Shown piece by piece: positions 43,963 through 54,480 of a stretch of 64,000 bases of DNA (within the stretch, counting starts at the first letter, position 1; every line of letters starts with the position of its first letter). Made by a program: the position numbers and the translations under genes. Origin of the DNA: Massariosphaeria phaeospora (Eukaryota > Ascomycota > Dothideomycetes > Pleosporales). Under the pieces are notes generated by a model, which was not told where the DNA came from, did not search any database, and worked only from the letters and a program-made list of their open reading frames with translations. Location: positions 124,001 to 188,000 of the forward strand of contig JAADJZ010000029.1 in the NCBI GenBank assembly GCA_011032825.1, read 5' to 3'.

Positions 43963-46900
43963 ATGCCTGCCGCCGGAAGGGCAGCGAGCTCCGCTGTGCA
44001 GCCCGCACGCAGTTCCCGGACAGGCCCGGAGCACACTGCGTCGTCGAAGCGCAGCGAGAAGGCAAAGAGCGCACAGGCAATGCCGCCGCCGCGCAGGGAG
44101 TCGGTCCAGCATGCTGCCGCTGTGCAACGTCCGGACGGCATCAAGGGCCGCGCGAACTCGGCACCCATGTACCCGAAGAACCACCATGATGGACCCGACG
44201 ACCACATGGACGACCTGCTGGCCGGCGAGCCCTGTGACGACGACGAAATCTCCGCCGATCCCTTCTTCCAGCGCTACAACTTCCCCCAGTCGACCGAGCC
44301 CTGCCCAGAAGAGGCCTCGTCGAGTTCCGTGGACAGTTCCTCAGACACCGAAGGCCCTCTTTCGCCTACACATCTCCTCAGCCGTCAACCGGGACCAGGA
44401 GTCCCTGGCGCCCATTCTGGCTCCGAATCGCCCGCGGCCTCCGAAGAGGTGGGTTTTGGTTCTCTTCCTTCGGAACATCCGTAATTTGAACATGCTGACT
44501 TTATGCCGGTCTAGTCTGGAAACAGCGACTTAGCACCCGCCATGCAAGACATCAACATTGCTGTCCTTGGCGCCCGCGGCGTAGGGAAGTCTACCTTCAT
44601 ACGGCGGGCACTGGACTTGGCGGACACTACGGCTACCGCGTTTTTCTCGCGTAAGATGGCCATCGATGGCACATATTACATCGTACGATTCATAGAAATA
44701 TGCTTCACCGACGTGCATATTGGGGATCGGAACAACATCAAGTGGCCTGAAACAATCGATGACCTGGCCATGCCGCGAGTGGATGGAGCTGTCACTGTGT
44801 ATGATGTGACTAGTGAGGACAGTCTGAAGCGCGTCCCTGAGATGTTGAGTCAGTGCAAACCCATCTGGAGAAGCGGATATCTCTTGTTTAGCTCTAGCAT
44901 GCTGACTAAGCTCGTTCAGATGTGCTATCCAAGTCCAATCTACCTTTCGTTCTCGTCGCGTGCAAGTGCGATCAACACCCCGCGCACCGTGAAGTCGATC
45001 CTGCCGTTGTCGAACAAAAAGCAAAGTCTTTTCTAGGCGATGTTCACACTTTCCAGACTTCCGAAACTACGCCTGAGGCGCACAGGGGCTGCCTATCCAT
45101 AATTACCCGTGCGGTAATAGCATCGAAAAGACGTGAGTATCTCGCTTCTCCAATTTCCCGCTATACAAATACGCACGTCTTTGTATTGTTTCTGTGAATC
45201 ATATCAGTTCAGTCTATTCCCTAAGTTTCTTATATTGACTGCGGGATCAGCGCAATCACAAGCATCCCAGGCGAGACGACGCGCAAATTCCTCCGCCGTG
45301 CGATCCACTGCTAAAGACCCATGGGGACGAAAACACGAACGTGCCAGCTCCGAATACTCCGTGTCGAGATATCGACCGCGTTCTTCAGAAGTCAAAGGTC
45401 ACCGGTACAAATCAAGCGAAACACCAGGTCACACATTTCTCGACCTCGATGAATCCCCAGGTTCCGACTCTTATGATTCTGATGCTCAAGCGTCAGATGC
45501 CGAGCAGAGCATTGCGGAACAACCATCCAACGAGAACGGTTATACATTTGATCAACTAGTGGATCGCCTGCTGGCACAGCCGATGTCCAAGAATGACTCG
45601 AAATTCGTTTCAATATTCACCGCACTTTACCGGAGATTCGCAGCTCCATGTCAACTGCTCGATGCGATACTGAAACGATTTGAGGCATTGAATAAAGACA
45701 AGAATCCACCAGTGATACGTATCATTTCACAACTGCGCTACTTGACTGTCCTACAACAATGGGTTAGTTACTATCCCGGCGACTTCGCGTACCCGACAAC
45801 GCGAAGGACAATTAGGAAGTTTGTTGCTAGCTTGGCTGCTAACCGCGAATTCTCCGTTGCTGCCAAGGAAATTATGCACGATCTTGAAGTAGTCACAGAT
45901 GACGATGACACGGACTGGGCATGCAATGACCGACAACGTAACAAGGATGAGCACATCCCCACCTTCCATAATAACGTTTTAGACGAAGACTCCGAGGACG
46001 ATGACTTTACAAGAGCACTTGGTCATATGTCGATGACATCAGATCGGTTATCCATTGCTCGGAGTAATGCAACGGGCACTTCACGAAACACCCAGTCCAC
46101 CAGCGACTCATCGAATGGCTCGTCACAAACATTACTGAACCAAGTTGAGAAGAACGAAAAGCTTGCGAAGCTACTAGTCCCCAATCCCATCAAGCCACTC
46201 TCCAAAATCCAATGGCACCAGCTGATAAGCGAGAGCGACGAGCATATTGCGAAGGAGTTGACTAGAATGGACTGGATTATGTTTTCTTCGATTCGACCAC
46301 GAGATCTCGTCCGACATGTCAGCATGAATGCGGAAGAAAAGAAAAGGTGCAAGAGCCTCGAAAACGTCAATCGCATGATCGATCACTTCAACCACATCGC
46401 CTACCTCGTCACCAACTACGTTCTTCTACGCGATAAACCCAAACACCGGGCTCTCATGTTGGAGAAATGGATGAAGATTGCACGGGCTGTTCGCCAGCTG
46501 AACAACTACAATGCCCTCGGCGCTGTGCTTGCGGGCATCAAAGGCACCGCTGTCCACCGGCTCGTTGCAACCCGAGATCTTGTTCCGCCAGCGACCTTCC
46601 GTGACTTTATGAAACTGGAGATTCTGATGGGAACTCAGAAATCGCACTTCGCATACCGCCTGGCTTGGGAAAACTCGTCGGGAGAACGCATACCCTACAT
46701 ACCGTTACACCGGCGCGATCTAGTCTCCGCATCCGAGGGAAATTCGACTTTTGTGGGTGACAAGAACAAGAACGCAGCGGTGTTTACCCCTCATCCAGGC
46801 GTCAGTGTCTTTCAAGGGGCGGCGGGGAGTCGCGATTCCAGGGAAGCACCGCCTGGAGGTGTCACCGGCAAAGAGCGCATCAATTGGCGGAAGTTCGAGA

Positions 46901-47168
46901 TCATGGGTGAGGTCATCGTAGGCGTGCAAAGGGCGCAGGGAACGCCCTACCAGAACTGGAACAAAGTCGAAGAGGTCCGCAATCTGATCCTCGACGTCAA
47001 GATCATCAAAGACGACGATGTGAGTCCCATTCCCTTCCTGCCCCCGCTCGCTACAAAATGCTACACTTTGCTAATACGCTGCATCAGGAACTCTACGATC
47101 GCAGCGTGCAGCTCGAAGCTGCCGGCGCAGGCGAACGAAGGCGATTCAACTGGTTCCGAGAGCGTTAG
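43963..47168 (+). CDS. Ras guanine-nucleotide exchange factor with N-terminal Ras-like domain
   Basis: Five exons: 43963-44448, 44515-44848, 44920-45132, 45251-47019 and 47088-47168, giving 960 aa. Residues 1-170 are disordered and Ser/Pro-rich. Residues about 173-345 resemble a small GTPase: a P-loop GARGVGKST at 181-189, the strand VDGAVTVYDVTSEDSL, and VLVACKCDQ (284-292) where Ras has NKxD. A RasGEF_N (REM) domain starts near 441 (GYTFDQLVDRLL). The CDC25-type catalytic domain covers about 671-950 (MDWIMFSSIRPRDLV, NALGAVLAGIKGTAVHRL, IPYIPLHRRDL, VRNLILDVKII). It should load GTP on a Ras-family protein at membranes in growth or cAMP signalling. The exact target is unknown. The alternative start is the internal Met about 40 codons in. 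Confidence 0.88.
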
Positions 47169-47906
47169 TGCTCCAGTTCCTAGTCTCTTCTGCTTCTTTT
47201 CCAACGTATGCCCTTGTTTCTACTTTTGTTCTGCTACTATTCTGCCATATCTGCGCAAAGATGAAAGAAAGTAGGCTGAGATGATGGTTCTCTAGCTCGA
47301 ATATCGCTGCCACATCTGCCCCCTCCACAGAACTACCAGGCCGAAGCCAGTTCGACGAATTATATGCGCATCTAGCCGGTCTCTGATGTCGCCTTATTTT
47401 CGCCTTGCGTGCCTGCCGCCGTTCTGCATGGGCTTGCTGTGGGAGGCCTAGGGTTAAATTGGAAAAAGCAAAGTGCTCGCTGTCCATCGCGCTATGGATG
47501 TGGGAGAGTAGGTGTATGGAGTCAGTCTATCATGTATGGATTTTGGTCATGATGCGTTAGCGGACATGCGCCTCCAGGACTCCGATACGGTGCGGGTGGC
47601 GGTAGCGGTCGGGAGGTTCAGACCATTGGCGATAAGAAAAATAATTCGATGAAGTGTTGGAGTGGATTCAATGGGTTGGCCACTACAAATTAATGATGGC
47701 GAGGTAATGAGATATGACACTGGATCAGTAATGAAGATGTTGCAATTGAGCGTATCAAACGATGTATACGGAGACGGGAATGAATCTGGGCTGTATTGTC
47801 AAGGCTGTTATGGTACAGATAATCTACTGTGAAGCCACTCTGTGATTCGTAGTTATCCTTCCTAAGAACCCGCCGTGGATATGCAAGCCAAGCCGTGTTG
47901 AGCTGT
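47169..47906. other. Convergent intergenic region, RasGEF / cox12
   Basis: Two 3' ends face each other. No gene is seen. The region includes several short reading frames without motifs. Confidence 0.6.
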
Positions 47907-48465
47907 CTACTGGTCAAGCTTGCAGGGGAAATTGCCGTTCTCTGAGTAGACGTTAGTTTGAACGGACGCTTTTTCGCGCAAAGAAAGATCCGTGAGCACC
48001 CACCACGCTGATCGTCCCATCGCGCTGTCCAGGAATTCGGGCACAGCGATCGGTAGGCGAGCATAAACTACTCCAAATCAGCTACCCGTCGTCGCCCAAC
48101 CCAACCCAAATAGCTAGAGTATAGAGTCTCGTACCTGGCGGCACGGCGCAAAGTCCTCGCCCTTGGCTATGATGCACTTGTGGTAGTCGACATAGTTCTG
48201 CCAGCAGTGCTTGGTTTGGTTCTGGTTCGGGAAGCGGGCGTCGAAGCCTAGGAGGGGGGAGGGGCGCAACGTTAGTACGAGGTCTTGGGTCAAATCATGC
48301 TGGCGCAAGAAGAAAAGTATGTGGATGGCTGGCGGTGGTGCGAAAGGGGACAGTGGGTGGCATACCGGCTGTGGTGAGAGGTTAGCTGGCTGTTGTTCGT
48401 CGGGTACAATGCAGCTCACCAGTTACGAACTTGAAGGGCTTGGTCTCGAGCTCCTCGTCGGACAT
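47907..48465 (-). CDS. COX12: Cytochrome c oxidase subunit 6B (Cox12)
   Basis: Five exons on the minus strand: 48465-48420, 48368-48366 (3 nt), 48247-48135, 48067-48004 and 47941-47907, giving 86 aa. The protein has the twin-Cys signature of this intermembrane-space subunit: C31-x9-C41 (CWQNYVDYHKC) and C52-x10-C63 (CRQFMLAYRSLC), imported and oxidised by the Mia40 route. FDARFPNQNQTKHC is family-typical. It stabilises the complex IV dimer and the cytochrome c docking side. The 3-nt exon encodes the split Ala-Gly junction in VTAGFDARF. Both flanking introns have complete signals (GTGAGC...GCTAAC...CACAG, and GTATGC...TACTAAC...CCTAG). If the microexon is skipped the frame is kept and one Ala is lost. 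It is divergent from a second respiratory-chain gene. Confidence 0.92.
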
Positions 48466-48718
48466 GATTGCTGCGGTTTCGTGGGTGCGTGTGGCGGGGT
48501 CAATTGGGCGGAAGTCGTGGTGCGGGTCGTGGGAGCTGTTCGAAGGTGGTGACGAGGTGAGGTTGGGGTTGGATGGCGCTTTGTCCAGTCCGATGCGGCG
48601 GCAAGTGCCGGGCGGGCCTGGGCAGCTAAGCTCCGACGAACCTGTGACGACCTCACTTTCGCAATCGACAACTTAGCCACTGCTCGACACACAGACAGAC
48701 CGGATACCACACACCACC
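48466..48718. promoter_or_regulatory. Bidirectional promoter between two respiratory-chain genes
   Basis: 253 bp between the cox12 start (minus) and the NDUFA4/MLRQ-like start (plus). The compact spacing suggests a shared promoter for two mitochondrial proteins. I cannot name a bound factor with confidence. Confidence 0.55.
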
Positions 48719-49249
48719 ATGTTCCGCAGCACTCGAGTCCTCGCGATGCAGCCTACGCGCATGATGTTCATGCGCCAGACGCCGCAGCTCTATCTGCGGC
48801 AGACGGCGCGCATGATGAAGACACCGGTGAGTCGAGCTGCTTCAACTACGTGCTTGGGCTGCTGCTGATACTGTCTGCAGAAAGAAGACCATGGCGGTAA
48901 GTGCTGAAGGGCATTTTGACCCCGTCCACGGAGTACTGATTCGGCAGCTCACACAATCTCCCAACGCCTGCGCCAACTCAAAAAGATTCCCGCCGAGTTG
49001 ATACCCCTCGGTAAGTTCGCTCCGGCGTATCATAGTAAAGTCCTTAAGACCCAGTTTGGCTAATGTATGCTTGCAGGTATCGTACTTGCGTAAGTCACCG
49101 ATCTACGGGCTCGATTGCTCGATTCCCCAATGGCCACCCAGGTCTAATAATTGAACAGCGTTGCCATTGGCGCCGCCTTCTACTCACTCGGCCGGAAACT
49201 CGTAGTGGACAAGTCGCTGCGTTTGAAGAGGCAGTCTGTCAATCACTAG
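48719..49249 (+). CDS. NDUFA4/MLRQ-like small mitochondrial respiratory-chain protein
   Basis: Five exons: 48719-48826, 48881-48896 (16 nt), 48948-49010, 49077-49089 (13 nt) and 49159-49249, giving 96 aa. All introns are 51-69 nt with good donors (GTGAGT, GTAAGT, GTAAGT, GTAAGT) and YAG acceptors. Residues 1-36 are Arg/Met-rich and lack acidic residues, a mitochondrial presequence. The mature part has IPAELIPLG followed by one membrane span (about 60-78) and a basic tail, KSLRLKRQ. This is the layout of the MLRQ/NDUFA4 family, originally assigned to complex I and later shown in mammals to be a complex IV subunit. The family call rests on the PAELIPL motif and topology, so an unrelated small inner-membrane protein cannot be fully excluded. 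Confidence 0.78.
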
Positions 49250-49658
49250 GATGGGTGTAGGGGTCGGGTCGGGTCTCGTTGCAGTAGGGAAATTGGTCGC
49301 CGCGGGGGATAACCGTGTGTACAAATCAGGAGGTTTCCATTCACAAGGTCCGGAAATCGTACTCACAGAATAGTGATTTTTTTATTGTGTTAGGAATCGG
49401 AAGACTTTCCGCTCGCTTTAGCATGGAATGTGGAGAGTTTGGACACTCGAGGGCGCTTCGTGACTTCTATTGAACCCACCGCCTTTTGATTCTCACGATC
49501 TCCATGGACCGACCGAACCAAAAGCAAACCTGTCCTACCCCAACATTCAAAAATCCATAATGCACTAACTTAATAGTCGGTATTGTCGATTTGCAGAAAC
49601 CCCTCTACGCCAAGCGCCTTGTGATGCCACATAATTCCCTAAACCGTTCAAAAAAATC
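49250..49658. other. Convergent intergenic spacer
   Basis: 409 bp between two 3' ends, with no coding signal. It contains a short T run near 49378. Confidence 0.6.
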
Positions 49659-50175
49659 CTATGCTAGCTTTGGACCTGCTTCATCCAGGCCTTCCAGTCC
49701 TTGCATTGGATCCATAGGCGCATCGTTGATCTCTTCCGGTGCATTTTCTGTGGTCTGTCGGTCCTGCTCGCTCACTGCATTCTTCGCCAGCCAACCCTCC
49801 TATATTGCCGTTAACATAAGACAAACATGCAATAAATCTTACGAGACAAAAACTCACCTGTTCCCAAATCGCAGTCTTGCTGCCCAAGCCCTCAGTGTGC
49901 TCTTTCTGGGGCTTGGCAGCCGCTACTTTGATAACCTGCCCGTACAGCTCGCTCCGGTCCATGTTGTCGATGGCGTCGTTTGCGTCGGTGGTGTGCTCGA
50001 ATTCTACATAGCCGAAGCCTCGGTGCGGATCGCGTCCTTGCCCGTCTGGTTTGGGCAGCGTGACTTCGACAATGTCGCCAAACGGTAGGAAGGCGTGGTA
50101 GAGTGTCTGCTGCGTTACTGCTTGGTCGAGGCCGCCGATGAAGACCGTGGCTTTTAGTCGCGAGGTGTCGGCCAT
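49659..50175 (-). CDS. RRM protein related to the N-terminal half of cyclophilin E (Cyp33)
   Basis: Two exons on the minus strand: 50175-49858 and 49799-49659, giving 152 aa. A single RNA recognition motif spans residues about 9-87, with RNP2 VFIGGL (11-16) and RNP1 RGFGYVEF (52-59). The sequence continues KVAAAKPQKEHTEG and ends in an acidic Met/Gly-rich tail, DPMQGLEGLDEAGPKLA. The RRM resembles that of PPIE/Cyp33, but no cyclophilin domain follows, which is the usual state in many fungi. A role in splicing or chromatin-linked RNA binding in the nucleus is inferred from that similarity. It is divergent from SEC31. Confidence 0.87.
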
Positions 50176-50506
50176 TTTTAGTACCCAAGGGCGAGAGAAT
50201 ATTTCACGTTTTCTGCGGCCGTAGAAGATGCTGTGGCGCCTAGGCGTTGTGGATGCCCGTGACAGCTGCCAAGTTCTAGATCACGTGCACACAGACGAAC
50301 CGCGCGAATGCCAAGTCCGCGATGAGGGTCGGAGGACAGGTGGTGTTGATGCAAGACGCAGCTGCCTCACGACTACCGCACTAGGACTCTGACATATTCC
50401 GCGGCTTCCCTCCTCGCCTCGACGCTGCCTCACCTTTTTCTATTGTCTCCTCACCTGCATCTTTTCTTTCATTTTGCTTGTGTAGCCTCCGACACCGCCG
50501 CCCACC
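50176..50506. promoter_or_regulatory. Divergent promoter region RRM gene / SEC31
   Basis: 331 bp between divergent starts, with a CT-rich leader just before SEC31. No defined operator is recognised. Confidence 0.45.
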
Positions 50507-53500
50507 ATGGTCCGTCTGCGAGAGATTCCCAGAACAGCCACCTTCGCTTGGTCGCCGGGCCCGGCGCAGCCATTGATAGCTACGGGGACGAAGGCTGGGG
50601 CTGTGGATGCAGACTTCTCGAATGAGACTACGCTGGAACTCTGGGAGCTCGGTTTAGACGACACCGAGCAGGGTGTTGAGCTCCGGCCTGTTGCGACCAT
50701 CAACGCGGACTCGAGGTATGTTTACAGCCACGCTTCCCAGCTAGTAGCTATGTAGTTTCTGACGCTTCCCTAGGTTCAATGACATTGCCTGGAGTCAACC
50801 GAGCGAGCAATACACGAGAGGAATAATAGTGGGCGCGCTGGATAGCGGCGCATTGGTGCTCTGGGATGCTGAGAAGCTGCTGGCAGGCGCGAGGTCATTA
50901 TACCTCCTTGACATCTTGAAGCAGGAGTACTGAAATTGTGCAGCGACGCCGTCATCGACCAGATCGACAAACACACCGGCCCCATCCAAGCGATCCAATT
51001 CAACGCCGCCAGACCGCACATCCTTGCCTCCGCAGGCGCGAAAGGCGAGCTATACATTCATGATCTCGATGATCAATCCAAGTCCTTCCGCCTCGGCAAG
51101 GCTGGTGCGAACCCGGACGAGTACACCACTCTGGATTGGAATAAGAAGGTTCCCCACATATTGGCGACTGGAAGTAGCGGAGGATTCGTCACCGTGTGGG
51201 ACGCGAAGCTTAAGAAGGAAAATCTCACCTTGAATAACAAGGGGAGGAAGTCGGTGAGCGCCGTCTCCTGGGATCCCGATGTTCCAACTAGGCTGGTGAC
51301 CGCTATCCCTACCGATCAAGACCCGCTGGTGCTGGTATGGGACCTCCGCAACTCCAATGCCCCAGAGAAGGAGCTACGAGGACACGATCAGGGTGTGTTG
51401 TCACTTTCATGGTGTGGGCAGGACAGCGATATTCTTCTCTCTTCCGGCAAGGACAACAGGACAATTGCATGGAATCCGCATACTGGTGAACAGCTCGGCG
51501 AGTTCCCGGTGGTGACCAATTGGATATTCCAGACCCGGTTTAGTCCTTCGAATCCGAACCTGCTGGCAGCTGCCTCCTTTGACGGCAAGATTGCCGTCCA
51601 GACACTGCAGAACACTGGAGCCGGTGCAGACCAGTCAAAGTCCGCGTCGCAGGCTCTCGACGGCGAGGACTTCTTCTCCAAAACTCATGTCGAACCACAA
51701 GGCGCGTCATTCACACTCAATTCCCCACCCAAATGGCTGAAGCGACGAGCTGGTGTATCGTTTGGGTTTGGAGGAAAGCTTGTGCGATTTGGAATCGTGG
51801 ATTCGAAATCGAAGATCAGCATCTCGACATTCGTAGTAGATTCGGAGATTGGCGCAGCCAGCGACGAGTTTAATAGCGCCCTGGAGAAAGGCGATCTGAC
51901 AGCCATTTGCGAATCGAAGATCACCAAAGCTAGCACCGACGAGGAGAAGGCTGATTGGACTGTGATCGAGACCCTCATCTCCGAGAACCCACGGAAGAAG
52001 CTCGTTGATTATCTTGGATATTCGGACAAAAAGCAGGAGGCAACTGAGGAGAAGGGGGAAACAACAGAGACTAACGGAACGACAGATGAAGGTGCTTCTT
52101 TCTTCGAACAATCGACTGAGGGCGGCAATTTCCTTTCAGACCTGGCAGCTTCGAAGGGAGCGAAAACCAACAACCCATTCCAGGTGTACACCGGCTCAGA
52201 GTCAGAGGCCGACAAGAAAATCACTCGCGCGCTCATGCTGGGATCTTTCGACACGGCATTGGATGTTTGTCTTCAAGAGAACCGGCTGTCAGATGCTTTC
52301 ATGATAGCAATTTGCGGTGGAGAAAAAAGCATTGCCAAGGCCCAAGCTGCTTACTTCAAGAAGCAGTCAGAAGATGGCCCTAACTATCTTCGTCTATTAG
52401 CATCTGTCGTCGGCAAGAACCTGTGGGACGTCGTCTATAATGCCGACCTCAAGGACTGGAAAGATGTTATGGCTACTATCTGCACATTCGCGGACCAATC
52501 GGAATTCCCTGATCTTTGCGAAGCACTTGGTGATCGTCTCGAAGAAGCCATTACCGATGACTCAGAATCCTTCCGAAAAGATGCATCGTTCTGCTATCTG
52601 GCTGGTTCCAAGCTGGAGAAGGTTGTAGTCAACTGGGCACAAGAGTTGCGGGAAAGCGAAGCTGCGGGCATCGAGGACTCGAATAATGACAACAGTTTCT
52701 CGATTCATGCGCGGTCGTTGCAGGATTTTATTGAGAAGGTCACTGTCTTCCGACAGGTGACGGGTTTCACAGACGAGGAACACCAGAAGGATGCTGATTG
52801 GAAGCTCAGCCCACTGTACGCGAAATATGTGGAGTACGCCGACGTCGCATCTTCGCATGGCCAGCTCTCTATTGCGGAGAAGTACCTAGACCTCCTTCCG
52901 GTGAAGTACCCTGCGGCGGACGTAGCTAGGAACCGAGTCAAACAAGCAACAAGAAAAGCCGCAGCCCAGCCGGCAGCTCAAAGGCAGACAGCGGCTCCAT
53001 CTGCCCAGCGAGGCGCGCGCAATGTTGTGCCGACATACCAGCCAACACAAGCTCAACCCCCTGCACCCATGCCCGGGCTCGCTCCCGTCCAGCAGACTAA
53101 CTCGTCCTATGCTCCTGTGAACCCCTTATCAGCGCAGCCGCCACCAGTTGCCCCATCGTACCCACCCGCACAAAGTCGAAGTGCTTATGCGCCAGCTGGA
53201 AATGCGTATACTCCAAACGTCTACCCACAACCCGGGCAGCAGCCATCCATTCCAGGATATGGGTACTCGGCCCCACAGCAGCATCCTATTGCACCTCCTC
53301 CACGGAACTTCTCGAACTCGCCGTCTGTTCCCCCTGCTGCCACTCGAGGTAACATTCCAAACTGGAACGATACCCCGGACTTTGGGCCCCCGAAACCCAT
53401 CTCACGCCGTGGTACACCAGGTCTGAATGCAGTAAACTCACCGTTCCCGAATCAGCCGGGGTATGGAGGCCTACCAGCTGGACCTCCTCAACCCGGTATG

Positions 53501-54480
53501 TCTCCATCATTTCCCGGATCCAGACCAACCCCTCCGCCTCCGCCCAAGGGACCTCCTCGAATTTCCTCACCACCATCAGGACCTCAGGGATCGACCGCTC
53601 CTAACCCTTATGCCCCACCTCAATCCAGTAACGCATACGCCCCGCAACAACCAAGTGGCTTTGCACCTCCGCAACAGCCCCAGGTTCCGCGAGGAACATC
53701 GCCCTATAATCAACCACCATCAACAGCCCCTCCATCTAACCGGTATGCCCCTGCTCCTGGCTCGCAGCCCTCTTCAGTGCCGGGAGGAATGCCGCCGCCT
53801 CGACAGGTGGCACCACCGCCGAGTTCCTACGCACCCAACCTACCCCCACAAGGAGGTCTTCAGGCTTCCGCACCGCCGCCAGGCTTTGCACGATCAGGTC
53901 CTCCGCAGGGTCCTCCACAAGGCCCACCACGAGCTGGACCTCCTCCAGGTGGGCCGCCCGGTGGGCCACCAAGGCCAGAATCTCGGCCAGGGACTGGCAC
54001 TTCGGCGCCAAAGCATCGTAAGTACCTAGTATAATTTCTACGCCTCACTCTAATAATATGTAACAGCCGCTGGAGATCGATCGCACATTCCAGCGTCGTC
54101 GCATCCCATCTACGAGATACTCAATGCAGACATGCAACGCATAAAAGCAAAGGCTCCGCAGCAATACAAGCAGCATGTCGCAGACACGGAAAAGCGTCTG
54201 AACATACTGTTTGACCACCTCAACAACGAGGATCTGCTCAAGCCGGATACGATCCAGGAGATGGTTGAGCTGGCGGGACATATCCAGGCACGGCGCTATG
54301 ACGATGCGACGGCTGTCTTCTCGGACTTGATGACGAACAAGACGGACGAGGGCAGCAACTGGTTGGTAAGTTTATGTCCTTCTTGATTGAGGCTCGAGAG
54401 ACGTTTGGGAACGGCTGCTAATGTTTGGGATGTAGGTTGGTGTGAAGAGGTTGATTCAGTTTAGTAAGGGCACTGCTTAG
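50507..54480 (+). CDS. SEC31: COPII outer coat protein SEC31
   Basis: Five exons: 50507-50715, 50774-50893, 50944-54017, 54067-54365 and 54436-54480, giving 1248 aa. Introns are 49-70 nt. The N-terminal ~340 residues form a WD40 propeller, beginning [17 protein letters not shown] and including [16 protein letters not shown] and [19 protein letters not shown]. Residues about 340-760 make the alpha-solenoid (ACE1-type) dimerisation rod. A Pro/Gln/Ala/Tyr-rich disordered region (about 780-1130) is the Sec23/Sar1-activating segment. The C-terminus has a small helical domain ([20 protein letters not shown]). Sec31 pairs with Sec13 in the outer cage of ER-to-Golgi vesicles. Exon joins at AG|GTATGT and AG|GTCATT are frame-consistent. 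Length and order are standard for the family. Confidence 0.96.

Noticed and set aside
48248..48419. Treating the cox12 interval as a single 172-nt intron
   Set aside because: It also keeps the frame. But it drops the residue expected between Thr and Gly-Phe-Asp and ignores two complete internal splice-site sets. Kept as the alternative to test.
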